DNA from: Candidatus Poribacteria bacterium
Lineage (GTDB): Bacteria > Poribacteria > WGA-4E > PCPOR2b
Direction of reading: 5' to 3'
NCBI GenBank assembly: GCA_022822005.1
Contig: JAJECO010000063.1
Coordinates: 1 to 64,000 of the forward strand
DNA length: 64,000 nt
Shown: positions 16,231 through 25,219 of the stretch, piece by piece
Layout of the letters: each line of letters starts with the position of its first letter
Position numbering within the stretch: the stretch's first letter is position 1
The notes under the pieces: generated by a model
What the model was told of the DNA's origin: nothing
What the model saw: only the letters and a program-made list of their open reading frames with translations
Database searches by the model: none
Translations under genes and position numbers: made by a program

Positions 16231-18333
16231 TTACACTTCTGCACAATGTATAATCGCGACCTCCCAAGGTTCGATGGTCAGTTGGAACGCACCATATGTA
16301 ATCGGTATGTCGCGTTGAGCCAATAGGTCATGGACGTGGTTTGTATGCCACTTGGGACGTAAGGTGACGCGTGCCTGCTGCGGTTCGAGGTTAAAGGCGA
16401 ACAGCAGCCATCCGCCTCGCCGCGATTTGCGGACAATGGGCACCACCCTATCACCTTCGACCGACACTGTGGGACGTACGCCAAATTCATCTGCTAATCC
16501 AAGAACTAAGTCGGGCTGCCCTACATCCCCGAATCCCGCTGACAGCGTAAAACCGAACCATGTAAGTCGCTGATCGCTTGTCTGAACGGCTACGGTCTCA
16601 CCATTCAGAGATGCGATTGACCGGGTGTCGTTACGCGCTTCTAAAATGGCATACCCGCACGGTGTCTGAATCGTCGCATCCCCGTAGGGGGTGTCGATGA
16701 TGTTCCGTCCACATTCGATGTCGTATGGTGTTACCGCTGAGAAGTCGGCTACCCGTACACCGAACCGATCGGCGAACCCTTCCGGTGGACGGTAGCTGGA
16801 CTGTCCGTCGGCGGAATACATGCCGAAACTCCCCTCCGCCACGAAATGCGTCTCTGGGCTCTCCTGCAACGTCCGTTCAATCCGTGCCTGTGTCTCGGCG
16901 TCCATCAGTGTGACGTTGGGCAGGAATAGGAGCCGGTATCCCGACCAGTCCATCCGCGGTGTAATCACCTCCGCGGAGATGCCGTGCGTCCAGAGTGTCC
17001 GGTACACGCCCCGCAGATCCGCCAAGAAACGGTCGGATTCGTTGTTGTAGCTGAAAAGTTCCTGCGATTCGGGGTGGTACACGATACCTACCTCGGCACG
17101 TGGACATTCCAGAGGCAGGTGTTCCGCGAATTTCTCAATCTGTGCAATCGCACGCGCTGCTGCATCGAAACGGGAGGTTGGCTCGCCGTCCAGTGCGACC
17201 AGGTTATAGCCGGGCGACTCGAAACTGAGATACTCCGGTCGATATTGCCAGAACATTGTCCCCGCCGCACCGCACGCTAAGGTCATCCAGAGCAGCGTGG
17301 TCAGTTCTCGTGGGTCGGATTGTTTTTTCCATGTTACCCCGCCCCTCGACATGCCTGCGTAGATCTCTTCGTTCCACCAACGCCCGTTGCGCCCGGCGCT
17401 CCGCGACCAGTCGAAGCTGAACGCTCGATCCGCAATCTGGTAGGGGTCATCCGATGTGAGCAGATTGTTGGACGACATCGACATCCCCCAGCTATCCACA
17501 ATCCGCGCACACCGCTCATCCCAAGGACGTGGGGACCAGCCGCCGTGTGACCGCACCTCATGCTGGGGATCAATCGCCTCGACTTCGTCCACCATCCAAC
17601 CCAGATGGTCCGCTAAGTTCTCGTAGTGAAATTCGCGGTAGAGCAGCATCTCGACCACGTTTTGATCGGATCGGGGCGGTTCCACATCTTCCCAGCGGCG
17701 GTAACGGCGCGAGAAACGGGTGTTGAGCGAGTCCAGCGTGAACCGTTCGCGCAGCCACCCTTTGTACTTGGCGATTGTGTTTTCGCAGTAGCACGGGTAG
17801 CCATCGCCGTCCCGGTGCCAGACCGATGCGAGGTTCGCTCCATCCCAGAGTCCCCAGATTAGCAGGCTGGGACGGTCCTTATACCGGTTGACGACATGGC
17901 GCAAGAGTCCGCCGCCGTATTCGCGCCAAGCGGGATGGTCGTAGCAGTGGATCATCGCGCCTTGGGGATACGCGGGACCCGCATCGGGTTCCGCGCGTTG
18001 ACCTCGATGATTGACGACCCGCATATCGGGATGCTCGCGGGTCAGCCACTCCGGACATGCGCCGTGCGTTCCCAGCACGATGTCGAGCCAGACGGACAGT
18101 CCATGTTTTTCTGCCAAATCGAACATATAGTCGAAATCGTCCAGTTCGTAGATGCCGGGACGTGGCTCCATCCAGTTCCAGTAGGTAAAACTACGCACAA
18201 CCCGGAAACCCGCCTCACTTAACCGGGCAAAGTCTGCGTCCCAACAGTCGAGCTTGGGCGTGGGTGCGCGGTAGTACTCTACCCCGACGGGAAATGGAGT
18301 CTTTGGATGTGCAAGATGTTTTGTGGTGGGCAT
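16231..18333 (-). CDS. GH42-like beta-galactosidase family protein with altered acid/base site
   Basis: A 700-residue glycoside-hydrolase-like protein: N-terminal TIM barrel (VGVEYYRAP..., SEAGFRVVRSFTYWNWMEPRPGIYELDDFD), central trimerisation-like domain (EVGIVYHPESQELFSYN, LLFLPNVTLMD), and a C-terminal beta domain. This is the order of GH42 enzymes (usual length 650-700). The nucleophile region RWWNEEIYAG is present. At the acid/base position, where GH42 has Asn-Glu after the tryptophan strand, this protein reads IWGLWDGANL, so the catalytic Glu seems replaced. Either another residue serves, or the protein is a non-hydrolytic relative. The start at 18333 is set by CAGGAG seven bases upstream. 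There is no signal peptide, so it acts in the cytoplasm. Substrate unknown. Confidence 0.75.
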   Translation of the reverse strand: MPTTKHLAHPKTPFPVGVEYYRAPTPKLDCWDADFARLSEAGFRVVRSFTYWNWMEPRPGIYELDDFDYMFDLAEKHGLSVWLDIVLGTHGACPEWLTREHPDMRVVNHRGQRAEPDAGPAYPQGAMIHCYDHPAWREYGGGLLRHVVNRYKDRPSLLIWGLWDGANLASVWHRDGDGYPCYCENTIAKYKGWLRERFTLDSLNTRFSRRYRRWEDVEPPRSDQNVVEMLLYREFHYENLADHLGWMVDEVEAIDPQHEVRSHGGWSPRPWDERCARIVDSWGMSMSSNNLLTSDDPYQIADRAFSFDWSRSAGRNGRWWNEEIYAGMSRGGVTWKKQSDPRELTTLLWMTLACGAAGTMFWQYRPEYLSFESPGYNLVALDGEPTSRFDAAARAIAQIEKFAEHLPLECPRAEVGIVYHPESQELFSYNNESDRFLADLRGVYRTLWTHGISAEVITPRMDWSGYRLLFLPNVTLMDAETQARIERTLQESPETHFVAEGSFGMYSADGQSSYRPPEGFADRFGVRVADFSAVTPYDIECGRNIIDTPYGDATIQTPCGYAILEARNDTRSIASLNGETVAVQTSDQRLTWFGFTLSAGFGDVGQPDLVLGLADEFGVRPTVSVEGDRVVPIVRKSRRGGWLLFAFNLEPQQARVTLRPKWHTNHVHDLLAQRDIPITYGAFQLTIEPWEVAIIHCAEV

Positions 18334-18426
18334 TTGGTAGCTCCTGTATGTAACCAATGGTGCTAGTTTGCAGCTGTTGATAACGTGATGGGTGAAACGT
18401 GGAAACTATTGGCTCTTCGGTGCCTT

Positions 18427-18500
18427 TAGCCCCGGAGGGGCGACATGTTTATAGGACACGGATAAACAAATACCCCAAAGCCCCGGAGGGGCGACATGTG
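18427..18500. repeat. GGGGCGACATGT repeat pair
   Basis: Two units of AGCCCCGGAGGGGCGACATGT about 50 bp apart, the same unit as at 4691-4790. Each forms a CCCC...GGGG mini-hairpin. The rest of 18334-18695 has no gene. Confidence 0.65.
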
Positions 18501-18626
18501 CAGCCGAAGGGTACAACCTAAGAAGAATCAATCAGCTACCCCACTAATGAATCAATGAACGCTTCAATAATGTGGGAAAGATCCTCTCACTACCTAGCAC
18601 CAAAGGTTATGTAGTTAACGAAGAAT

Positions 18627-18690
18627 CTGCTGGATTTGCCAATCCAGCAGGAGCAGTCTGCTGTTTTTTGAGAATCTAAGTTGATACTTG
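18627..18690. repeat. Degenerate composite repeat, copy F
   Basis: CTGCTGGATTTGCCAATCCAGCAGG forms a hairpin at 18627-18651, followed by GAATCTAAGTTG near 18672. Both are diverged pieces of the composite palindrome family. Confidence 0.5.
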
Positions 18691-18695
18691 CGCTG

Positions 18696-18724
18696 TTGAC
18701 GGGGTTGTGGACCTCTGCTATACT
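18696..18724 (+). promoter_or_regulatory. Sigma-70-type promoter TTGACG-N17-TATACT
   Basis: -35 TTGACG at 18696-18701 and -10 TATACT at 18719-18724 with 17-bp spacing. It would start transcription near 18731, giving a leader of about 147 bases before the P-loop gene at 18878. Confidence 0.7.
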
Positions 18725-18804
18725 GAACCGGATCAACGGTTATGAACCAACGCGGACCACTGTTCCATCGGGGTGTTCGGACAGATGGATCTGGCATCGC
18801 TTTT

Positions 18805-18859
18805 GTAGGGGCAGGTCTTGTACCTGCCCAAAGCGGGCAACCACAAGGGTTGCCCCTAC
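18805..18859 (+). repeat. Three-way-junction hairpin in the leader of the P-loop gene
   Basis: Outer arms GTAGGGGCA (18805-18813) and TGCCCCTAC (18851-18859) are exact complements. They can enclose GGGCAGGT/ACCTGCCC (18809-18829) and GGGCAACC/GGGTTGCCC (18835-18855). It lies between the promoter and the ribosome-binding site, so it may affect expression, though similar GC-rich modules occur elsewhere as repeats. Confidence 0.55.
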
Positions 18860-18877
18860 TTTTCAGGAGGAGAAATT

Positions 18878-19543
18878 ATGAAACTGATCCTCGTCGGCTG
18901 TGAGTACGCCGGTAAGACAACGTTAGCCAATGAAATTGTAAAATGGATTGATGACACACTGGGTGGTGCTCGCGGCTTCCATGACCATTTTACCATCCCT
19001 GCTTCCGAATTAACAGAAGAAGATCAGAAACAATTTATGGCGCTGAGTCCACGGCTCAAGGAGATGTTTCAGCGTTATATCATTGAATATCACCTTCAGC
19101 CTGCGTTCTACAACGATCCGGACCACAACATGACCGGCTTTCATATTGAGGAGGCGGTCTATGCGCCGTTGTATTACGGCTATGGGGGCAAAGGTGAATA
19201 TGCCGAGCGTACAACGATGGCACGGGCGGTGGAGAAAACGATTATGGAGGTAGCTCCCGACACGGTGCTTATCCTGCTGAACGCTTCAGCCGAAGTTATT
19301 GCACAACGGATGCGCGAGAATCCCAATCCACTCGGTGTCTTACAGGAGAAGGATATTGAATATGTGCTGCAACGGTTTGAGGAAGAGTATGCAGCCTCGC
19401 TGATCCGCAGAAAATTTATCCTTGATACCACGACTGCTACCGTGGAGGAGACGCTTGCCGAATTTGCGGAGCAGATTAAACATTACCTGACGGATACGGA
19501 TCGCCTGCGGATGCTCGCCCATCAGGCGTTACAGGCGAAATGA
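18878..19543 (+). CDS. P-loop NTPase, nucleoside/deoxynucleoside-kinase-like
   Basis: A 221-residue P-loop protein. The Walker A motif GCEYAGKTT is at residues 7-15. The hydrophobic strand VAPDTVLILLNASAEVIAQRM with following Arg-rich helix is the shape of a kinase LID and Walker B region, as in deoxynucleoside kinases and thymidylate-kinase-like AAA proteins. The phosphate acceptor is not determinable. The start is firm: CAGGAGGAG lies seven bases before the ATG at 18878. A good sigma-70 promoter and a structured leader lie upstream. The MBL-fold gene follows after 21 bases, so the two form a plus-strand operon ending at the terminator at 20443. Confidence 0.7.
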   Translation: MKLILVGCEYAGKTTLANEIVKWIDDTLGGARGFHDHFTIPASELTEEDQKQFMALSPRLKEMFQRYIIEYHLQPAFYNDPDHNMTGFHIEEAVYAPLYYGYGGKGEYAERTTMARAVEKTIMEVAPDTVLILLNASAEVIAQRMRENPNPLGVLQEKDIEYVLQRFEEEYAASLIRRKFILDTTTATVEETLAEFAEQIKHYLTDTDRLRMLAHQALQAK

Positions 19544-19564
19544 GCCGAAAGGGGAAATCTATCC

Positions 19565-20437
19565 ATGAAACGTGCGCCTTATGTAACCGTTGCGGCTGTG
19601 TCTGTCCTTTTGTGCATCGCGGCTTGGGCGCAAAGGGATTACTCAAGGATTAAGATTAAAACCACTCATGTTGCCGGGAATATCTATATGTTGGAGGGGG
19701 CTGGCGGGAATATCGGTGTATCGGCGGGACCGGACGGAATTCTGATCGTTGATGATCAATTCGCGCCATTGGCGGAAAAGATTCGGAACGCGCTCAAGGA
19801 ACTGGATGAGGGACCGTTAGAATTTCTGCTTAATACCCACTTTCACGGGGATCACACCGGCGGCAACGCTGTCTTTGGAAATGAGGCGCATATCGTCGCT
19901 CACACCAATGTCCGGAAACGGCTACAGATAGAAGATGCTCCCCAAGAAGCCCTACCGGTTGTCACATTTGAGGATTCGTTGTCTATCCACTTCAACGGAG
20001 AAGAGATCCGTGTTATCCACTTTCCCAATAGTCATACGGATGGGGACAGCGTCATTTTCTTCACCGAGTCGAACGTTGTGCATATGGGGGATCTCTTTTT
20101 CTCTGGTCGCTTTCCCTATGTTGATTTAAGCAGCGGTGGGGATGTGGAGGGACTAATAAAGCATATTGAAAAACTCTTAACTGAACTCCCGCCTGACGTG
20201 AAGCTAATCCCAGGACACGGTCCGCTTTCGAATCTTGATGACCTCAAGACTTATCATCAGACGCTTGTCGCTACAACGGAGGTGGTTCGAGATCAGATAG
20301 AGGCAGGAAAGAGTTTGGAAGAAATTAAAGCGGCGGGACTTCCCAAAAAGTGGCGTTCTTGGGGAGCGGGTTTCATTTCGACGAGCCGATGGATTGAAAT
20401 CGTCCACCAGAGTCTGGCGAAAGTAGGTGACCTTTAA
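19565..20437 (+). CDS. Secreted MBL-fold metallo-hydrolase
   Basis: A 290-residue metallo-beta-lactamase-fold hydrolase with an N-terminal signal peptide (MKRAPYVTVAAVSVLLCIAAWA, cleavage near AWA-Q). The zinc ligands are all present: HFHGDH (His92, His94, Asp96, His97), His157 (PNSHTDGD), Asp176 (HMGD) and His218 (IPGHGP). The pattern fits the subclass-B-like 'MBL fold' exported hydrolases whose substrates are often unknown; it is not necessarily an antibiotic hydrolase. It would act in the periplasm. It follows the P-loop gene by 21 bases and is followed directly by a strong bidirectional terminator shared with the convergent amt1 gene. Confidence 0.85.
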   Translation: MKRAPYVTVAAVSVLLCIAAWAQRDYSRIKIKTTHVAGNIYMLEGAGGNIGVSAGPDGILIVDDQFAPLAEKIRNALKELDEGPLEFLLNTHFHGDHTGGNAVFGNEAHIVAHTNVRKRLQIEDAPQEALPVVTFEDSLSIHFNGEEIRVIHFPNSHTDGDSVIFFTESNVVHMGDLFFSGRFPYVDLSSGGDVEGLIKHIEKLLTELPPDVKLIPGHGPLSNLDDLKTYHQTLVATTEVVRDQIEAGKSLEEIKAAGLPKKWRSWGAGFISTSRWIEIVHQSLAKVGDL

Positions 20438-20442
20438 TAAAA

Positions 20443-20508
20443 AAACGCAGATTTCATAGAACCTCGTGGGTGATGCCCCATCGGCGTAGTTCTATAAAAT
20501 CTGCGTTT
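20443..20508. terminator. Bidirectional terminator between the MBL-fold gene and amt1
   Basis: AAACGCAGATTTCATAGAAC at 20443-20462 pairs with GTTCTATAAAATCTGCGTTT at 20489-20508. A run of A precedes and T-rich sequence follows, so it can stop transcription from both sides. Confidence 0.85.
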
Positions 20509-20518
20509 CTTTGTATTT

Positions 20519-21910
20519 CTACAGGTTGTAGCCTCGCTCGTTGTGCAGAGCAAGGTCTAAGCCTTCCTGCTCATCGTTGTACTTGACACGTAAACCAACG
20601 GCCCTGTCAACAACTTTGAGAATGATGAAGGAACCGATACCGCTCCAAAGTATGGTCACAACAAGACTGATAAACTGACTGCCAAGTTGTGCGCCGATAC
20701 TCTTATCCATCCCCATCCCACCTAATCCTTCCGCAGCGAATATACCGGTTAGCAAACAACCAACAATGCCGCCGATGCCGTGTACGCCGAAAGCATCAAG
20801 CGAATCGTCGTATCCCAGGCTATGCTTGAGGCTGGTTGCTCCCCAGAAGCAGATCGCGCCTGAGGCGAATCCGATAACCAACGCACCACCGGGTCCAACG
20901 CTACCGGAAGCTGGGGTAATTGCTACAAGCCCAGCAACTGCGCCGGTGACAATACCGAGGACACTCGGTTTCTTGTACTTAATCCACTCAATAAACATCC
21001 AAACCACGGCGGCGGTGCCGGTGGAGATTTGTGTGACTAACATCGCCATCCCTGCTGCGCCGTCGGCAGCCAACGCGCTACCAGCATTGAAACCGAACCA
21101 GCCGACCCAGAGCATGGAGGCACCAATGACTGTCAGCGTCAGGTTGTGAGGCGGCATCGGGATCTCAGGATAGCCGAGGCGTTTGCCAACCATTAGTGCG
21201 GCAACAAGCGCTGCAATGCCTGCGTTGACGTGCACCACAGTTCCGCCCGCAAAATCGAGCGCGCCCAAGATATCGCCAAAGTATGAGCCATCGCCTGCCC
21301 ACGCCATGTGACAGATTGGGGCGTACACAATTATAGACCAGATTCCCATGAACCAGAGCATGGCAGAGAATTTCATTCGTTCGGCGAAGGCGCCTGCGAT
21401 AAGTGCCGGTGTGATGATCGCGAAGGTCATCTGGAAGCAGATAAACACTGTTTCCGGGATAGTGCCGGATAAGCTATCCGCATTCACACCTTTGAGGAAA
21501 ACCTTGCCAAGCCCACCGAAAAATGAGTGGGCATTGGTCACTTTCATACTCATGCCGGTGGTATCGAAGGCGATACTGTAACCTATCACAATCCATATAA
21601 TGGTAATCAGTCCGGTCAGCGAAAAACACTGCATCAATAGCGACAGGACATTCTTGACACGCACCAGTCCGCCATAGAACAGGGCAAGACCGGGAATGGT
21701 CATGAACAGAACCAGCGCTGTTGCTGTGAGCAGCCAAGCGGTGTCGCCCGAATCGAGCGCGTCTTCAGCGAGAGCAAGGTTCGGGAGTGCTAAGAACATC
21801 AGTACCAGCAGCATTCCCAAAGCACTGCTGGCCCTACTGCGGCTTAGAAGCCTGCTAGGCTTTTTTCTATGCTTCTGAAACCTAAACACATTCTGTGGTT
21901 GTTGGTGCAT
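20519..21910 (-). CDS. amt: Ammonium transporter Amt (copy 1)
   Basis: A 463-residue ammonium channel of the Amt/MEP/Rh family. A cleavable-looking signal (LLVLMFLALPNLALAED) precedes eleven membrane spans. The twin-histidine pore is visible in GTVVHVNAGIAALV and DAFGVHGIGGIVG, and PxLAxxYGG-like (IPGLALFYGGLVR) and FNAGSALA segments are typical. It conducts ammonia/ammonium for nitrogen scavenging. The start is ATG at 21910 with GGAGGT four bases upstream; the ATG at 21922 is itself part of that ribosome-binding site. No GlnK gene is adjacent. It is separate from, and sequence-distinct from, amt2 at 32458. It has its own sigma-70-type promoter and shares a terminator with the convergent MBL-fold gene. 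Confidence 0.93.
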   Translation of the reverse strand: MHQQPQNVFRFQKHRKKPSRLLSRSRASSALGMLLVLMFLALPNLALAEDALDSGDTAWLLTATALVLFMTIPGLALFYGGLVRVKNVLSLLMQCFSLTGLITIIWIVIGYSIAFDTTGMSMKVTNAHSFFGGLGKVFLKGVNADSLSGTIPETVFICFQMTFAIITPALIAGAFAERMKFSAMLWFMGIWSIIVYAPICHMAWAGDGSYFGDILGALDFAGGTVVHVNAGIAALVAALMVGKRLGYPEIPMPPHNLTLTVIGASMLWVGWFGFNAGSALAADGAAGMAMLVTQISTGTAAVVWMFIEWIKYKKPSVLGIVTGAVAGLVAITPASGSVGPGGALVIGFASGAICFWGATSLKHSLGYDDSLDAFGVHGIGGIVGCLLTGIFAAEGLGGMGMDKSIGAQLGSQFISLVVTILWSGIGSFIILKVVDRAVGLRVKYNDEQEGLDLALHNERGYNL

Positions 21911-22098
21911 TTTGACCTCCATCTAAGTTTAGATGATCGTTACCTACCCCAATAAGATCTCCGATAAGTCGTCCAATAAATCGAGACTCGGGGCGAGACC
22001 AGGGTTCGTTCCCCCGTACCGAGGGCGGGCGAGACCAGGGGGGCAGGTGGGATTACGTTACGCGTGACTTGGAAACTGTTTCAAACTCCTCGTTAGGC

Positions 22099-22127
22099 AG
22101 TATAACACCATCGGTTTCAAAAGTAAA
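22099..22127 (-). promoter_or_regulatory. Candidate sigma-70 promoter of amt1 (TTTACT-N17-TATACT)
   Basis: On the minus strand -35 TTTACT (22127-22122) and -10 TATACT (22104-22099) with 17-bp spacing, about 190 bases before the amt1 start. The rest of the 21911-22208 gap is GC-rich with CCGATAA-type repeats and no gene. Confidence 0.5.
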
Positions 22128-22208
22128 TAGAAATTTTTCGTTTTATGTGATTTGAGGATAGGTTCTTTTTCTACGGGACGGGTAGGGCACCCACCAAAAC
22201 GTAGAAGT

Positions 22209-25007
22209 CTATCCTCTCAACGAAAGGTAGCCCGATCCCTTTACACCAACTTGCCCCAATTGGAGATGTAGATTCATCAGTGTGACATCTATTCCTACGG
22301 TATGTGTATTCTGCCCATGCTCTGGGTAGTAGAAACTGAATAAGTGTCCCGGCATCGTCAAAAATTCGACCACTTCGTCGATACGCGCCGGATGAAGTTG
22401 GTAGGTAGAGATCAGGGTTTGCTCATCAAGTGTCTCCAAGTATTTACGATATGTGTTGAATCCTTGAGAGTTCCGTTTGACGGACCGCCTATCAATGCGT
22501 CCCATAGCACATAGGCGTTTGGCTACAAGCTGTAGGAAAGCCGCTTCACCACCGGAGATGAGAGGGACATGCACATCCGCATATTGGGTTGTTCGTGTAT
22601 GACGCGAATCAACGACAATGATCCGCGTACTTCGCTCTTCTGACCGGCGGCGCTGGATCATGTGAAAAAGGATAGGATGATTCTCCGCCATGTCTGCACC
22701 AATAATGAGCAGAATGTTTGCATGTTGGATATCTTCGGAAGCGGTCATGGGTTCATCTGTTCCAAAGGGGTTAATGTGATCCCGGATTGACCTCGATCGC
22801 TCAATTTTTACAGCGCATGCCTTGTAGGAAGGCTGCCGGGAGTAGGGGTCAAATTGGGATAAGGTCAGCTTATTGGTCTCCTCATAGTGCATTGGGATAA
22901 AAATCTGTCCGCCCTGAACTTGGTAAGTGATATACGCGCGTGCCTGAATCTCTCCCCTCCGAGAAATAAGGCTGACCAATTCATTGGGACCAATCCCTAA
23001 TTTTCGTGCGTCATCCCCGTTGATTTCGACATAAATCTCCTCCGGGTAGAGTTTGCGAAGGACGGAAGATTTGCATGTCCGTGTCTGTGTATGCCATTGG
23101 GCTGTAGTGCCCCGACCGGTTAGCAACCAAAACGGATATTCGGCATCGGGCGCCTCAAGGGACTGGCGTGGCTCTTCAAAGAGGAATTTTGCTTTGCCAT
23201 CAGGATGGTAGTAGTGACCGTCAGAAAACAATCGGCGTTCATTTCCGTTTAACGATGTTCCTTCCTTAAAGGGCCATTGAATACCACCCAAATTGTCCAA
23301 CATTTGATAGTCTCTGATACCGGTGATATCACAAGGTTGACCTTTGGAAACTTTTTTGAGGATACCGAAGACCTCCTCCGGCGTTTCCCAATCTCTGAAT
23401 AGTTCGGTGCAGCCCCAGTAATGGGCGATTAACTTAAAGATGTTAAAATCGGAGAGTGCAATGCCGGGGGCTTGAGTAACTTTTTTGATTAAACCGATGC
23501 GGCGTTCCGAGTTGATGAAAGTCCCTTCTTTTTCGCCCCATGCCGCAGCGGGCAATACCAGATCCGCCCTTTGAGCGGACTCTGTCGTGTGATACATATC
23601 CTGAACGACGAGAAAATCGAGTTGCTGAATGATTTTGTTAAAACGACCCTGATTAATCCAAGAGTGGGAGGAATTGGTGGCAATAATCCATAACCCCTTA
23701 ATCTGGCTACTAGTAATGCCATCGATAATCTGGTCGTAAGCCCAACTATTTTCCTGTGGTATTTGGGACACATCAATACCGAGAATATCGGAAACCTTCT
23801 GGCGGTGCTGTGGATTGGTAAAGTCGTGACCGCCGAGGAGATTGGTTGTGTTACTGAAAAGCCTTGACCCCATCGCGTTGCATTGGCCTGTGATCGAGTT
23901 TGCGCCGGTGCCGGGTCGTCCGATGTTGCCAGTCATCAGGGCGAGATTGATAATCGACTGAGCGACACGAACGCCTTCATAACTCTGATTCACACCCATT
24001 GTCCACCAGAAGGAAACGCGCTCCCCTTGGGCAATCGTGTCCGCCAGATGATAGAGCCGAGTGACCTCAATCCCTGTTTTCGAACTGACGAACTCCGGCG
24101 TATAGGATTTGACATGTTCGGCAAAGTCGTTGAAGTCGGTAGTGTGTCTCTCAATATATGTTTTGTCGATGTTGCCACCTTCGATGAGAATGTGAGCGAG
24201 CCCGTAGAAAAGATGGAGGTCTGACTTCGGACGGATCGGATAGTGCTGGGTAGCAGCCATCGCCGTCTCTGTGGCGCGTGGATCGATCACAGCGATCTCT
24301 GGGTCGTTTTTGTTCATCATGACACGTTCCCACATGATCGGGTGCGCCACGCAGAGGTTTGAGCCAATAAGAACAATTACATCGGACTCTTCAAAATCCT
24401 TATAGGTATAGGGTGGTGCGTCAAAGCCAAAGGATTGTTTGTACGAAACAACAGAGGTTGCCATACATTGCCGTGTATTGCCATCCCCGTGTAGGATACC
24501 CATGCCGAATTTGGCCAGCGCGCCAAGGTAAGCCATCTCCTCCATCGGTATCTGACCGGTACTCAGAAAAGCGACGGAAGATCTCCCGTATTTCTCTTGG
24601 ATGGCTTTGAAACGTGTTGTGAAGGTGGATAGTGCGGTGTGCCAATCCACAGGTTCCAGTTTATCGTGGGAGCTGCGTAACAGTGGCGTGGTTGCGCGAT
24701 CTGGAGATTTCAACGGAGTCAGTGCTTCCCAGCCCTTGGGACATGCCATGCCTAAGTTCACCGGGTATTCTGTGGTGGGGGTGATATTGACCGCCTGACC
24801 ATCTTTCAGATGGATGTCCAAGCAGCAACCCGTCGAGCAGAAACCACAGATTGATCGCGTTGTGGCATCCGGTTTCAGCTGTTGGGGGACTTTGCCAAGA
24901 CCGTATTTTCCAGTCTCTAAGCGCCGGTCATGAGTCAGCTTTCCGTCCGACTGATGAAAGATCGAACTGATTTTTTCTTTGAGGATCTGCGATTGTTTAT
25001 CTTTCAT
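22209..25007 (-). CDS. narB: Molybdopterin assimilatory nitrate reductase with C-terminal partial domain duplication
   Basis: A 932-residue catalytic subunit of the NarB/NasA/NapA type. It would reduce nitrate to nitrite with a Mo-bis-MGD cofactor. The N-terminal [4Fe-4S] motif CGFCSTGCC...MACPKGW starts near residue 54, and the Lys after the last Cys fits nitrate reductases. The molybdopterin domains follow ([34 protein letters not shown]), then the dinucleotide-binding C-domain ([20 protein letters not shown]). Unusually, the last about 170 residues (762-932) repeat the region around 205-370: [16 protein letters not shown] corresponds to [17 protein letters not shown], and [12 protein letters not shown] to [12 protein letters not shown], ending GQVGVKGSG as the first copy has [10 protein letters not shown]. 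It is the last gene of the nitrate operon, without a clear ribosome-binding site, after repeat copy G. Confidence 0.85.
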   Translation of the reverse strand: MKDKQSQILKEKISSIFHQSDGKLTHDRRLETGKYGLGKVPQQLKPDATTRSICGFCSTGCCLDIHLKDGQAVNITPTTEYPVNLGMACPKGWEALTPLKSPDRATTPLLRSSHDKLEPVDWHTALSTFTTRFKAIQEKYGRSSVAFLSTGQIPMEEMAYLGALAKFGMGILHGDGNTRQCMATSVVSYKQSFGFDAPPYTYKDFEESDVIVLIGSNLCVAHPIMWERVMMNKNDPEIAVIDPRATETAMAATQHYPIRPKSDLHLFYGLAHILIEGGNIDKTYIERHTTDFNDFAEHVKSYTPEFVSSKTGIEVTRLYHLADTIAQGERVSFWWTMGVNQSYEGVRVAQSIINLALMTGNIGRPGTGANSITGQCNAMGSRLFSNTTNLLGGHDFTNPQHRQKVSDILGIDVSQIPQENSWAYDQIIDGITSSQIKGLWIIATNSSHSWINQGRFNKIIQQLDFLVVQDMYHTTESAQRADLVLPAAAWGEKEGTFINSERRIGLIKKVTQAPGIALSDFNIFKLIAHYWGCTELFRDWETPEEVFGILKKVSKGQPCDITGIRDYQMLDNLGGIQWPFKEGTSLNGNERRLFSDGHYYHPDGKAKFLFEEPRQSLEAPDAEYPFWLLTGRGTTAQWHTQTRTCKSSVLRKLYPEEIYVEINGDDARKLGIGPNELVSLISRRGEIQARAYITYQVQGGQIFIPMHYEETNKLTLSQFDPYSRQPSYKACAVKIERSRSIRDHINPFGTDEPMTASEDIQHANILLIIGADMAENHPILFHMIQRRRSEERSTRIIVVDSRHTRTTQYADVHVPLISGGEAAFLQLVAKRLCAMGRIDRRSVKRNSQGFNTYRKYLETLDEQTLISTYQLHPARIDEVVEFLTMPGHLFSFYYPEHGQNTHTVGIDVTLMNLHLQLGQVGVKGSGYLSLRG

Positions 25008-25011
25008 AACG

Positions 25012-25214
25012 CAAGTTGCTAGTGTTGAAAATCCATCGGTTTTCTGTTAAAACTGAAACTCTACCTTTCGCTCCAGAGGAGCGATATGTCTATAGAACCA
25101 CGATAGAGTGAATCCCTGCGCTCCAGCGGAGCGCAATGTGTATAGCAAAAGCGGTTATGGCTTGGATATGTCTATCCAAGCCGAGCAGGTTTTACAACTA
25201 GCAACTTAGGTTTT
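25012..25214. repeat. Composite palindromic repeat, copy G, inside the nitrate operon
   Basis: Ends GCAAGTTGCTAG and AACTAGCAACTTAGGTT are inverted. Inside are two diverged GGAGCG(A/C)NATGTNTATAG units and the GGCTTGGATATG...TATCCAAGCC hairpin. It fills nearly all of the space between the dmsBC-like gene and narB, so it is transcribed in the operon and could influence mRNA processing. Confidence 0.75.
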
Positions 25215-25219
25215 CAAAC

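Noticed and set aside
22085-22125. Sigma-54 promoter before amt1 (TGGTGTTATACTGCC)
   Set aside because: The GG-GC spacing is nine, not ten, and a sigma-70 promoter overlaps it with correct spacing.
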